Assembly (NCBI RefSeq): GCF_019511525.1
Contig: NZ_JAEUAT010000020.1
Coordinates: 1 to 64,000 of the forward strand
Length of the DNA: 64,000 bases
DNA from: Rhizobium cauense
GTDB lineage: Bacteria > Pseudomonadota > Alphaproteobacteria > Rhizobiales > Rhizobiaceae
Direction of reading: 5' to 3'
The notes below the pieces were generated by a model that worked only from the letters and a program-made list of their open reading frames with translations, was not told the DNA's origin and ran no database searches. This document shows positions 44,655 through 52,428 of the stretch, in pieces. How positions within the stretch are numbered: the stretch's first letter is position 1; the number at the start of each line of letters is the position of its first letter. Made by a program: the position numbers and the translations under genes.

Positions 44655-46496
44655 ATGAATTCACACCTAGACCGTCAGGCCAAAAGCCATGGTATCAGCC
44701 TGAAAAGGCCAAGTCCCGATAATGTGGATGTGCCGATCACTGACGAGACAAAGCAGAAGATCCTCGCTGTCCTCGCGGCGGGAGATCTCCCTCAGCGACT
44801 GGTGAAGAGGCGGCAGTCAATGGACATTCCGCAAGCCTATCTGCCGGATTTTCTCGACAGGCGCCGCGTTTGGGGCATCTCTCTGCAGCTTTACGAACTA
44901 AGGTCCGAGCGCAATTGGGGCATCGGGGACTTCGAAGACCTCATCGAAATGATCAAGGTGACCCAATCCCTCGGAGCCGACTTTGTGGGCCTCAACCCGC
45001 TGCACGCACCGTTCATGGCCGACCCTGACCGGTGCAGCCCATATGAGCCGTCAAACCGACAAATGCTGAATCCACTTTATATTGCTGTCGACAAGGTTCC
45101 AGGGTTCCGGAGCAGTCCCGAGCTCGCAAAGCGGTTACAGGAACTTCGACGAACCGATCTCGTCGACTATGTCGGGGTCGCGGAAACAAAAATGTGGGCT
45201 TTGCGGGATATTTGGCAGGCAAGGCAGGCCTTCGGGCGTAGCGCAGATAGCAGCCTGTCTTTCAACGCATTCATCAAGAATGGAGGAGAGGTCCTGCGAC
45301 GGCATGCACTTTTTGAGACCTTGTCGCCGTTCATGAGAAAGCATGGGTATGGTGCTGGCTGGAAAACCTGGCCGGTCGTATTTCAGCAAGCAGATAGTGC
45401 AGAGGTGCACAGTTTTGCAGATGCGCATGCCGACATCATCCGCTTTCACATGTGGCTGCAGTGGCTTGCTCATTCACAACTGACCCTTGCGGCCGATGTC
45501 GCGAAAACCGCCGGCCTTCGAATAGGCCTCTATCTCGATCTGGCAGTCGGAGAGGCGGTAGACGGGTCAGCCACGTGGAGTGAACCCAATGCCTACATTT
45601 CCGGTGCAACAGTTGGCAGTCCCCCTGACCCCTTCGCTATTGACGGACAGGATTGGCATCTGGCGGCTCTACATCCCGCAGCAATCGCATCAGGCACCAA
45701 TGCGCCTTATCTGAGAATGGTAGGCGCTGCAATGCGTTACGCCGGCGCCATCAGGATCGATCACGTTGCGGCTTTGCGTCGTCTGTTCCTCGTTCCATTG
45801 GAGAGCTCTCCCGACAGCGGCGCCTATGTCGAATACCCGCAAGACGAGCTGCTGCGTATTCTCGCTGAATCGTCGGCTGAATTCAGCTGCCTTGTGATTG
45901 GTGAGGACTTGGGCATGCTGCCGGAAGGGCTGCAGGACGATCTGGCCAAAGCGCGCGTCCTTTCTTATCGCATCCTCTCCTACGAGAGAGAAGACCGCGG
46001 CTTCAAACCAGCTGACAGTTACCCTCGGCTGTCGCTTGCTTGCATTTCTACACACGACCATCAGACCCTCGCGGGCTGGTGGCGTGGCGCCGACATCGAA
46101 GCGCGGGCGGAACATAAGATAGTGCCTCCCGACATTAGCGAGGAGCATGTTGCGGAGCGCAAACGCGAACGCAAGGACTTGAAGGACGCGCTCGACGAGG
46201 CCGGCACAAACCCACCGGCCCGTTTGCCGCCAAATTCTGCAAGCGACGAGAAGCTGAAAGATCTGATTGTGAGCGCTCATCGCTTCATTGCCAAGACGCC
46301 CTCCGTGTTGGCCGCAGTCCGTCTGGCGGACATGACGGGGCAAAAGCGGCCGACAAACATCCCCGGCACGAGTGGCGATTATCCAAACTGGAAGCCGAAG
46401 CTCTCCGTACCATTGAACGAACTCGCCGCCTTGCCGCTCGTTAAAGAAATCGCCGGGGCAATGCAGGACGAACGGGGTCCAAAGTCGGATACGTAG
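44655..46496 (+). CDS. malQ: 4-alpha-glucanotransferase (amylomaltase) MalQ
   Basis: 613 residues, GH77. Family motifs: GDFEDLIEMI, GLNPLHAPF and PYEPSNRQMLNPLYI near the front; nucleophile D369 in IRIDHVAALRRLF, acid/base E417 in VIGEDLGMLP, and D468 in STHDHQTLAGWW. It transfers maltodextrin chains and can lengthen short oligosaccharides, so it would recycle the maltose left by the TreY/GlgX pathway at the other end of the window. The 140-bp upstream region shows no stress-type box. Confidence 0.93.
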   Translation: MNSHLDRQAKSHGISLKRPSPDNVDVPITDETKQKILAVLAAGDLPQRLVKRRQSMDIPQAYLPDFLDRRRVWGISLQLYELRSERNWGIGDFEDLIEMIKVTQSLGADFVGLNPLHAPFMADPDRCSPYEPSNRQMLNPLYIAVDKVPGFRSSPELAKRLQELRRTDLVDYVGVAETKMWALRDIWQARQAFGRSADSSLSFNAFIKNGGEVLRRHALFETLSPFMRKHGYGAGWKTWPVVFQQADSAEVHSFADAHADIIRFHMWLQWLAHSQLTLAADVAKTAGLRIGLYLDLAVGEAVDGSATWSEPNAYISGATVGSPPDPFAIDGQDWHLAALHPAAIASGTNAPYLRMVGAAMRYAGAIRIDHVAALRRLFLVPLESSPDSGAYVEYPQDELLRILAESSAEFSCLVIGEDLGMLPEGLQDDLAKARVLSYRILSYEREDRGFKPADSYPRLSLACISTHDHQTLAGWWRGADIEARAEHKIVPPDISEEHVAERKRERKDLKDALDEAGTNPPARLPPNSASDEKLKDLIVSAHRFIAKTPSVLAAVRLADMTGQKRPTNIPGTSGDYPNWKPKLSVPLNELAALPLVKEIAGAMQDERGPKSDT

Positions 46497-46623
46497 AGGA
46501 GGTGCGACCGCGGTGGTGGTTCCGCCGGTCGCTTAGCGCTTGCGCTTGTGTAGCCCATTCAATGACAAAGACGCACAGCACAAATTTTCGCTCGGTTAGC
46601 CCGGTGACCAGCAATGGCCGATC

Positions 46624-46648
46624 GGAACATCCGTTCGTCACGAGTGTT
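46624..46648 (+). promoter_or_regulatory. Sigma-EcfG-type promoter of two small hydrophilic protein genes
   Basis: GGAAC at 46624-46628, GTT at 46646-46648 (N18 to TT), 25 bp before the ATG at 46673. Confidence 0.75.
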
Positions 46649-46672
46649 AGCTTCTCAGAAGGAGTAATTGCT

Positions 46673-46873
46673 ATGGGAATGAACACGCCTAAGGACGGTG
46701 CGCCAGGCACCACAGATCAGTCTCCGCGGTGGGAAGGCCCGCCCGAAAACAGGCCGCGAGGGTATTTGCCAGCCCAGGACTATCCGGACCGCGCGCAGGA
46801 CGCCAATGGAGAGACCAATGCCGATCCAGAGGTCAAGAAGATATCAGACGGGCTAAAGCAAAAAGGCGAGTAA
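46673..46873 (+). CDS. Small hydrophilic disordered protein
   Basis: 66 residues rich in Pro, Gly, Asp and Asn, without hydrophobic core, so probably disordered. ATG at 46673 follows AAGGAG. Directly followed by a second such gene. Composition recalls hydrophilin-type desiccation proteins, but no family motif is seen. Confidence 0.7.
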   Translation: MGMNTPKDGAPGTTDQSPRWEGPPENRPRGYLPAQDYPDRAQDANGETNADPEVKKISDGLKQKGE

Positions 46874-46874
46874 A

Positions 46875-47081
46875 ATGACCGATGTCGAAAAGGACGCCAA
46901 GGGGCAATTCGCCAAATCAATTGGAGATCGCAAGGCCACAGGCGTGCATAGCGCCAAACCGACGGTGGTCACGGGATCGGAAGATGCGACAGAACACAAG
47001 TCGCCACCTGGGAGGAAGCCTGTGAAGGAATGGGACCTAAACTATGATCCCAGAGACATGAACGAAGGCAGGATGCGTTAG
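46875..47081 (+). CDS. Small hydrophilic basic protein
   Basis: 68 residues, Lys-rich and probably disordered, with KDAKGQFAKSIGDRKATG near the start and a C-terminal EWDLNYDPRDMNEGRMR. ATG two bases after the preceding stop, so the two are one transcript. An inverted repeat (47089-47106) follows the stop. Confidence 0.7.
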   Translation: MTDVEKDAKGQFAKSIGDRKATGVHSAKPTVVTGSEDATEHKSPPGRKPVKEWDLNYDPRDMNEGRMR

Positions 47082-47088
47082 GAGGGGT

Positions 47089-47106
47089 GCTCGCACGGGT
47101 GCGAGC
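47089..47106 (+). repeat. Inverted repeat after small-protein operon
   Basis: GCTCGCAC / GTGCGAGC with a 2-base spacer. It has no T-run, so it may be a weak terminator or a protein-binding site. Confidence 0.45.
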
Positions 47107-47644
47107 GGATCAGGACGAGATCGTCGCCTCGCGTTAGCAATATGGACGAGCTGCCGTACCACCCGGGGAAAATAGAACAAAGATTATCTCGGTATCGGGC
47201 CCCGCCTTTCTGAATAAGGGCGGGGAAAGGCATGGACATGCGAGGTCAGATGCTGGCTGATTCACGTCTGTCCCTGACCGAGCGTCGCCTTCAAAGCCCT
47301 GGCCGGATTTGTTTCTATCTGAAAGCAAGGATTTCGTCTTCCGGTGGCTAGAGGCTCTACGTCCGCGACGAGCTTGAGGACCGCTCCGCGCGAGAGCCCC
47401 AATAGGTTGACGCCTGGCGTCGTATTATTTCGCGAAGCTCGGCGGGACCAACCTCGATGCACGAGTTCGTTGAACAGCTCCGCGTGGAGCAGATGGACCT
47501 GCAAGTTTGGCTGATCGGGATCGGCCCAGACACGGGTCTTAACGCTCGCGCACAGATGTGCATCGCCTCAACGCCTGGACCTGCATGACGGGAATAGCGG
47601 CTACCAGCCTTGGAAAACCGATGTCGACATCCCTTGCGACTGCA
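47107..47644. other. Region without recognised gene
   Basis: About 540 bp with overlapping weak frames on both strands. The most regular is a 43-codon plus-strand frame at 47457-47588 without clear ribosome binding site. A GC-rich inverted repeat lies near 47200-47226. Possibly decayed sequence. Confidence 0.4.
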
Positions 47645-48001
47645 TCACTTTCCGGCCCGTGACGCGACCTCCTCATCTTCGCGCGGCATTTCTTTAGGCT
47701 GATAGAGGATCACGTTTGGCATTATATGTTCGAAATCGGATTTGATCGAAGCAAATCTCTTGAGCGCCGCGAATGCATCTTCGCGAAGGAATTTCGCGCC
47801 GGGATGTCGAGAATGCACGAGAATTACTTTCCCTTTATGATTCTTCCCGAGGCTATGCTGCGCCTGGTCCACGCTCGCCCAGCCAAGGCGAGCAACGTTT
47901 TGTACGGCTGTTAGAAATGAATTGGCACGCCGGGCGCATTTGGCAATGAGCAGCCACAGTCCCACGTACCGATCGCAGCCATCCGTATCTGCGACTGACA
48001 T
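47645..48001 (-). CDS. Hypothetical protein, possibly a remnant
   Basis: 118-residue frame. The middle (DQAQHSLGKNHKGKVILVHS) resembles the C-terminal end of quinone oxidoreductase-like MDR proteins, which end in ...GKIVL, but the rest does not fit. It follows the 112-residue membrane gene by 16 bp on the same strand, so it could be co-transcribed. I cannot decide between real small protein and decayed gene. Confidence 0.4.
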   Translation of the reverse strand: MSVADTDGCDRYVGLWLLIAKCARRANSFLTAVQNVARLGWASVDQAQHSLGKNHKGKVILVHSRHPGAKFLREDAFAALKRFASIKSDFEHIMPNVILYQPKEMPREDEEVASRAGK

Positions 48002-48016
48002 CGTAGCGTTGCTGAG

Positions 48017-48355
48017 CTAGCGGTAAAGCCCGGCAACTATCGCGAGACTCACGGCGATCAGGACAAGCATTACTACTATTATGATCAGAGGCGACAGACG
48101 TCCGGTCTGCGAAGTTGTCCCTCCCGTTTCGGGATCTCGCATCGCAACGTCGAAATTCCGTTGCCGGTCAGGCCTCAACCCGGCGCGATCTTCAAGGGCA
48201 ATGGCTGCCTCTTGGGGTGTCACGGGATGACCTCCAGCTTCCGCATCAGTTTCCATTGGTGCCGCCCCGGGATCGAAGCCGGGACGTATATCTCCGCTGT
48301 CGCCGGATTGGATGCTACCGCGCACTTGAGCGCCAGTCTTAGGTTCTTTCATCAT
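48017..48355 (-). CDS. Tail-anchored hypothetical protein
   Basis: 112 residues: about 85 polar, probably disordered residues, then a C-terminal membrane segment (LSPLIIIVVMLVLIAVSLAI). Start ATG at 48355 (or 48352) overlaps the stop of the upstream 48-residue gene by ATGA, so the pair is translationally coupled. No family recognised. Confidence 0.7.
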   Translation of the reverse strand: MMKEPKTGAQVRGSIQSGDSGDIRPGFDPGAAPMETDAEAGGHPVTPQEAAIALEDRAGLRPDRQRNFDVAMRDPETGGTTSQTGRLSPLIIIVVMLVLIAVSLAIVAGLYR

Positions 48356-48498
48356 GGCGCCTTGCTTGCTTGGATCAGCCTGTTAGTAGGCGGATCAAAA
48401 TAGGACGCCGTCAGCGAGCCAACTGCGATAGCCAGGCCGACGACAACCAACACGCCGACCCAGATTACGAATGGTTTATCAGATTTTCCCTGATCCAT
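48352..48498 (-). CDS. Small single-span membrane protein
   Basis: 48 residues: MDQGKSDKPF then a hydrophobic segment (VIWVGVLVVVGLAIAVGSL) and a short periplasmic tail. Very good AGGAGG ribosome binding site before ATG 48498 and a stress-type promoter upstream. Overlaps the next gene by 4 bp. Short enough to be missed by gene finders. Confidence 0.7.
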   Translation of the reverse strand: MDQGKSDKPFVIWVGVLVVVGLAIAVGSLTASYFDPPTNRLIQASKAP

Positions 48499-48519
48499 GT
48501 GCACATCCTCCTGCCTTTC

Positions 48520-48544
48520 AACTTTGCTTCTCCATGAAAGTTCC
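48520..48544 (-). promoter_or_regulatory. Sigma-EcfG-type promoter of the two-gene membrane operon
   Basis: Minus strand GGAAC at 48544-48540 and GTT at 48522-48520 (N18 to TT), 22 bp before the ATG at 48498. Back to back with the promoter at 48574. Confidence 0.75.
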
Positions 48545-48573
48545 GGGTTGCGCGTCAGAGACGGGAGAGAGAC

Positions 48574-48598
48574 GGAACATAGTTCACATTCGACGGTT
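48574..48598 (+). promoter_or_regulatory. Sigma-EcfG-type promoter of DUF4142 gene
   Basis: GGAAC at 48574-48578, GTT at 48596-48598 (N18 to TT), 30 bp before the ATG at 48628. Confidence 0.8.
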
Positions 48599-48627
48599 CG
48601 AGCAGATCTCGGTTCAAAGAGGATCCC

Positions 48628-49125
48628 ATGAGAAACCCTTCTCTTGTTGCCATGCTTATGCTTCTCTCAACTCCGGCCTTTGCTGACGGTCAGGCTTCAA
48701 CGCAGAGGGCGACAAACTTCGCTTCAAGCGCGTTCTCGGCCAACAGGTTTGAAATTGAGGCGGCCAAGGTCGAGGTGGCCAAAGGTCGAGCGGAGCCTGC
48801 GAAGCAATACGCCTCGGACATGCTTACTGATCACGGCAACGCGGGTCCTGCCCTCGAGGCGTCCGCAAAGGAGGACGGCGTGAATGTTCCTCAAGGGCTC
48901 GATGAAAGTCATCAGGAAAAGCTTGATGCACTAGCGGAAAGTGACGCTGCCAATCTCGACCAAGCCTACCTTTCCACTCAGCTGATTGCCCACCAGGAGG
49001 CTGTCGAACTCTTCAGGAGTTACGCCGAGACAGGTCCGGACGGCGCGCTGAAGAGACTGGCTGGGAAACTGTTACCAGAGCTTCGAATGCACCTGACACG
49101 TGTTCAAGCACTGACCTCAAAGTGA
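48628..49125 (+). CDS. DUF4142 secreted protein
   Basis: 165 residues: signal peptide (NPSLVAMLMLLSTPAFA, cleavage about residue 19), then a helical bundle of DUF4142 type with ANRFEIEAAKVEVAKGRAE, QYASDMLTDHG and a C-terminal LPELRMHLTRVQAL. Ferritin-like helical proteins of the periplasm; several rhizobial members are stress-induced, function unknown. Confidence 0.88.
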   Translation: MRNPSLVAMLMLLSTPAFADGQASTQRATNFASSAFSANRFEIEAAKVEVAKGRAEPAKQYASDMLTDHGNAGPALEASAKEDGVNVPQGLDESHQEKLDALAESDAANLDQAYLSTQLIAHQEAVELFRSYAETGPDGALKRLAGKLLPELRMHLTRVQALTSK

Positions 49126-49137
49126 GAATTGTTTCTG

Positions 49138-49251
49138 ATGCCACGCATGGCAAAACAGGTATCGCGACAGGTCCCATTCGCTCCTCCGCTCAGGAGAGTC
49201 GAGGAGGAGATCCTGGACCAGATTCTCGAGGTTGACGTGCCTCTGACGTAA
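49138..49251 (+). CDS. Possible 37-residue ORF
   Basis: Frame MPRMAKQVSRQVPFAPPLRR then EEEILDQILEVDVP, 12 bp after the DUF4142 stop. No good ribosome binding site. Noted because it is clean and in the same direction; may be spurious. Confidence 0.25.
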   Translation: MPRMAKQVSRQVPFAPPLRRVEEEILDQILEVDVPLT

Positions 49252-49266
49252 CCAACGCTTCGCCCG

Positions 49267-49455
49267 CTACGCCGCACCCGCCGGATCCCCCACCGGAAGC
49301 AGTGCCGGGTCTAACGGAGGATCGTTTGGGTTTTTGGTATCAGAAGGATCCTGCGCAGGGGTGAGTGGAGGCTTCTCCTTCGTCCTGTCCGGTATCCCAG
49401 GAGCAGGCGTCGGACCCCGAGGCGTCTCGGCGGGGTTTGGCACTGATGTAGGCAT
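49267..49455 (-). CDS. Proline-rich small protein
   Basis: 62 residues, almost entirely Pro, Asp, Thr and Lys (PNPAETPRGPTPAPGIPDR, then DPPLDPALLPVGDP), so disordered. ATG at 49455 behind AAGGAG. Similar in composition to the protein at 37837-38196. Function unknown. Confidence 0.7.
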   Translation of the reverse strand: MPTSVPNPAETPRGPTPAPGIPDRTKEKPPLTPAQDPSDTKNPNDPPLDPALLPVGDPAGAA

Positions 49456-49475
49456 TGTATTCTCCTTTTTCCCCA

Positions 49476-49501
49476 AACGGCCGTCTGCATGAGAAGGTTC
49501 C
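49476..49501 (-). promoter_or_regulatory. Sigma-EcfG-type promoter of the 62-residue gene
   Basis: Minus strand GGAAC at 49501-49497 and GTT at 49478-49476 (N19 to TT), 21 bp before the ATG at 49455. Confidence 0.55.
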
Positions 49502-49969
49502 CGCCGCAGCTGTCGCTACGTAGACCTCATCGGTCGATCCGCCACCGTAATCGGGTAAATCCGCCCCACATGCGCATGAACGAAATCATCACGTGTCCAT
49601 CAGCTAAGATAGCGCGAACTGTTATATTTACTGCCGAGATTGCGCCAAATCGGTGTTTCCCAAGAAGACAGCGTGCCAGCCCCTGAGAGTGGCCTTAGCT
49701 GTCGTCTGCAAGACGAAAATCGGTCCTCCCTATGGGATTGCGGTCGCTTACAAAAACGATCGTTTCGGAAGTGAACGAGGGGTTTACTTCTGTTGCTGAT
49801 ACCGAGCAAGGACATTGCCATTTTTGAAAAATTGCTAGCCCAAAGGGCATCGTGAAGTGGGGCGCGCTTTCGAATCTATCGAGCCTCTCTTATAGCGGAA
49901 GTTGGCCGCGTTTTCTACAGAAGGCCGGCTGCCCGCCAAATGTCTACATCTTCTGGATCCGCATTGGCG
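49502..49969. other. Region downstream of repC without recognised gene
   Basis: About 470 bp of mixed composition. I find no gene I can support; in some repABC plasmids sequence near the repC end takes part in replication, but nothing specific is visible. Confidence 0.4.
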
Positions 49970-51184
49970 TCATGCGCGGAGTATCCTGTCGGGACGATTT
50001 CCTCCCATTTGAGCTCGCAGCAGCGCCATCAGCATCGGTCCGGTTGAAAATTGGCCCCGCTTCGCGCGCCGAGTCAAATCGCGCAGATACCCACCCGCTG
50101 ACGTTATGACGTCACTGCGCTCCAAGATCCCGGCAACCGTTATTGATGCATTCTCTGTCCCCATCGCCTGGCAAGCGTCATCGAAAGCCGAGACAGGAAC
50201 GCCGAGCATTGATCGAACCACAGTGGCAGCGCTCCTCAGGTCACTCCAGTTATGGATCGCGCCGGTCGGTCCATAGGAAATAATAGTTGGGCAAGCTCTA
50301 AGGACCATTGCTAAGGGCAAGGGTTCCCCAGGTGTTGTCAAAGCCTTGGCAAGCGTTGGTCGATTAACCGGCTCGTGGGTTTCAGATTCAATTTGAGATT
50401 CAGTGTTAGAACTCTGTATGTGGTGCTCACTGTGAGCATCATCGGTGCTCAAATCATCGGGATTTTGATGAGAATTCAAGGTATTGATGAGCTTTGATTG
50501 AAGGGCTCCCAAAGCCTTCAAGACCCTGTTGACATCTTCGGTGGACGCGGACCGCGGGAGTTGTCCGAGAAGGCTGGTGCAAAGCTCTTGAAGCGCCTCC
50601 CAATCGCCCTCGACACCTTCCTGGACCGCAAGGCCAATCAGTTTGCGTATGTCGCGACGGCAGATCGTCAGGTGTTCTCTGGCCCTGCGCAAGGCTATGC
50701 GATCGGCAACGACGCGTGCAGCCATAGATGCGAACTCTTCTGCGCGCGCAAGCAAGGGAGCCAGATCAAACCCGTAGGCCTCCTCGATGTCCCCTCCCCT
50801 GCCCCGGCGAGCGTAACGTTTGCCGTTGGGGCTGTCTCTGCGGGCGATCAGGCCGGCCTCCACGAGCGAAGACAGGTGTCGACGAAGCGTTGCGCCGGCA
50901 ATACCGTGCGCGCGCAGGGAAAGTTGAGCGTTTGATGGGAAGACAACCAGCTGGCCGTCCCCTTTCAGGTCGCCTTCCGGGTAGAAGCTCAAAAGAGCAT
51001 CGAGGACAGCAAGGCTCCTGTCTTGTAACTCAAGGACCGCCCGAGCCTCCGAGATATCTCTAAAAATCTTCCATTTGTTCGCGGTCTTGCCACGCTTGAT
51101 CTCAGAGGCAGAAGATTGTCTCCTCAAGAGCGCAAGCGTCATCGGCCGCCGCCCAAAGGGCGTCGTGATATGTTCAACGTGCAT
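49970..51184 (-). CDS. repC: Plasmid replication initiator RepC
   Basis: 404 residues of the alphaproteobacterial RepC family, the initiator of repABC replicons. The N-terminal winged-helix region includes LSLRAHGIAGATLRRHLSSL and RRDSPNGKRYARRG. The C-terminal part with CPTIISYGPTGAIHNWSDL and ITSAGGYLRDLTRRA is characteristic. ATG at 51184 follows AAGGTGAAGG. Last gene of the repABC operon; its level is normally set by the antisense RNA encoded between repB and repC. An A+T-rich stretch lies inside the gene. Confidence 0.96.
   Translation of the reverse strand: MHVEHITTPFGRRPMTLALLRRQSSASEIKRGKTANKWKIFRDISEARAVLELQDRSLAVLDALLSFYPEGDLKGDGQLVVFPSNAQLSLRAHGIAGATLRRHLSSLVEAGLIARRDSPNGKRYARRGRGGDIEEAYGFDLAPLLARAEEFASMAARVVADRIALRRAREHLTICRRDIRKLIGLAVQEGVEGDWEALQELCTSLLGQLPRSASTEDVNRVLKALGALQSKLINTLNSHQNPDDLSTDDAHSEHHIQSSNTESQIESETHEPVNRPTLAKALTTPGEPLPLAMVLRACPTIISYGPTGAIHNWSDLRSAATVVRSMLGVPVSAFDDACQAMGTENASITVAGILERSDVITSAGGYLRDLTRRAKRGQFSTGPMLMALLRAQMGGNRPDRILRA
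50370..50490. other. A+T-rich stretch in repC, candidate replication origin
   Basis: Within repC this part is clearly richer in A+T than its surroundings and has short direct and inverted motifs (for example GTGCTCAC TGTGAGC). The origin of several repABC plasmids maps to such a segment inside repC. Assignment here is by position and composition only. Confidence 0.35.
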
Positions 51185-51277
51185 TTTCCTTCACCTTTCA
51201 GAAGGCAAAAGAAAATTGCTCACCAAAACGGTGCCAAAAACTCTTGACTGCGATTCGAGGAAATGCGATTCTCTAAG

Positions 51278-51334
51278 TGCTTAGTTCAGAGGAAGGCTTC
51301 CACGGCGGCAACGTTGAGGGGGCCTTTTTCTTTT
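51278..51334 (+). ncRNA. Counter-transcribed RNA (incA/ctRNA) of repABC
   Basis: Antisense to the repB-repC spacer. Promoter -35 TTGACT (51244-51249), 17-bp spacer, -10 GATTCT (51267-51272). The RNA would end in a hairpin (GGCTTCC pairing with GGGGGCC, GU pairs allowed) followed by TTTTTCTTTT at 51325-51334. Length about 57 nt, orientation and position are as known for repABC plasmids, where it limits RepC translation and sets incompatibility. Confidence 0.8.
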
Positions 51335-51339
51335 GCTGT

Positions 51340-52353
51340 TCAATCTCCCGTTTGCTGTTTCTCGGTTGAATTCGAATATTGCTCGAATAGGGTTTCCAGG
51401 TTGCTGGAGAGCCACTGCCCAAACAGCTTCCCCTTTGAACTGCCAAACTCCATTACCAAGCCGTTGGCCTTCGGTGTCGCGAGCACGCTGACGGACTGGT
51501 CAGCCGGGGTCCATACGGTGATTGCGGGCTGTTGCTTGCTGCGGCGGGCTGGCTTGGCCGAACTCTTAAGAGCGGCCAGCAAGAAAAGAAACCTGCCTTC
51601 TTCAGTGCTACAAGCGTTGAATGCCTCGTCCTGTATGACCTGATTGGCGCGCGCGGCAATCGAGGGATTAAGAACTAACTTCTTCAGATCTTCCCACCGG
51701 TCACGACCAACGCCCTTGGCGGAACCCAAAGCGTCAAGTACGGTGTCAGGGATGACGTCGGCGACTGACAGCATGCGCGATAGCAGGCTGTCATCGACCG
51801 TCAGCGCTGTCTTCAGGACATCGCGAGACATTCCGCTCCTTTGCAGCTTGCTGGCGAAAATGGCCTTCTCAATGAAGGTCAGATCGGCTCGCGCAGTGTT
51901 TTCCTGGCCTTGAGCGATGACGTGCTCTATGTCGGCGAGCTGTTTTACGACCGCGCGGACCTTCAATCCCAGCTCCCGGGCTGCCTTGGCGCGACGATGG
52001 CCGAAAACGATCATATAACGGCCATCATCCGTCGGATGCGGCCGCACGAGAATGGGAGTGGACTGCCCCGATAGACGAATTGCCTCCCGCAGCGTGGTGT
52101 AGGCCTCATCATCATCGCCAATTCGATCAGCAATGAACGAACCATCCAGATCGCTGGGATCAAGCTGGATGACCGTCTCGCCGTCGAGGACCCGCATAGA
52201 TGTCTCAGCAAGCTCGTCCAACGACTGGATCATTGAGCGGGATGCACCACGTCGGGTGTAGGAGGCGCGTGCCTCCGACGCGGGAACGGCAGCGCGGTCG
52301 ATTTCGTCACCCAACGTCGCCGTAACGCTCGCAAAGAGGTTCTTTCTAGCCAT
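51340..52353 (-). CDS. repB: Plasmid partition protein RepB (ParB-like)
   Basis: 337 residues. ParB/Spo0J N-terminal domain (FGHRRAKAARELGLKVRAVV and QENTARADLTFIEKAIFA), central helix-turn-helix (MSRDVLKTALTVDDSLLSRM) and C-terminal RepB-type domain. It binds centromere-like parS sites and cooperates with RepA. It follows repA after 75 bp; one copy of the repeat described at 52408 lies in that gap. Confidence 0.96.
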   Translation of the reverse strand: MARKNLFASVTATLGDEIDRAAVPASEARASYTRRGASRSMIQSLDELAETSMRVLDGETVIQLDPSDLDGSFIADRIGDDDEAYTTLREAIRLSGQSTPILVRPHPTDDGRYMIVFGHRRAKAARELGLKVRAVVKQLADIEHVIAQGQENTARADLTFIEKAIFASKLQRSGMSRDVLKTALTVDDSLLSRMLSVADVIPDTVLDALGSAKGVGRDRWEDLKKLVLNPSIAARANQVIQDEAFNACSTEEGRFLFLLAALKSSAKPARRSKQQPAITVWTPADQSVSVLATPKANGLVMEFGSSKGKLFGQWLSSNLETLFEQYSNSTEKQQTGD

Positions 52354-52407
52354 TTTGGTCTCCGCTGTTAGTGTTCATCTCCCTGAAAGCAAACAACTTT
52401 CTTGGCA

Positions 52408-52425
52408 TTTGCACGGCTGTCAAAA
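52408..52425 (+). promoter_or_regulatory. Candidate parS (partition) site, copy 1
   Basis: TTTGCACGGCTGTCAAAA in the repA-repB spacer, an imperfect palindrome (TTTG-N3-G / C-N3-CAAA). The same 18-mer occurs at 53848-53865, preceded in both cases by TTGGCA. Known repABC parS sites are palindromes of similar size with GC centre. Confidence 0.6.
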
Positions 52426-52428
52426 ATG

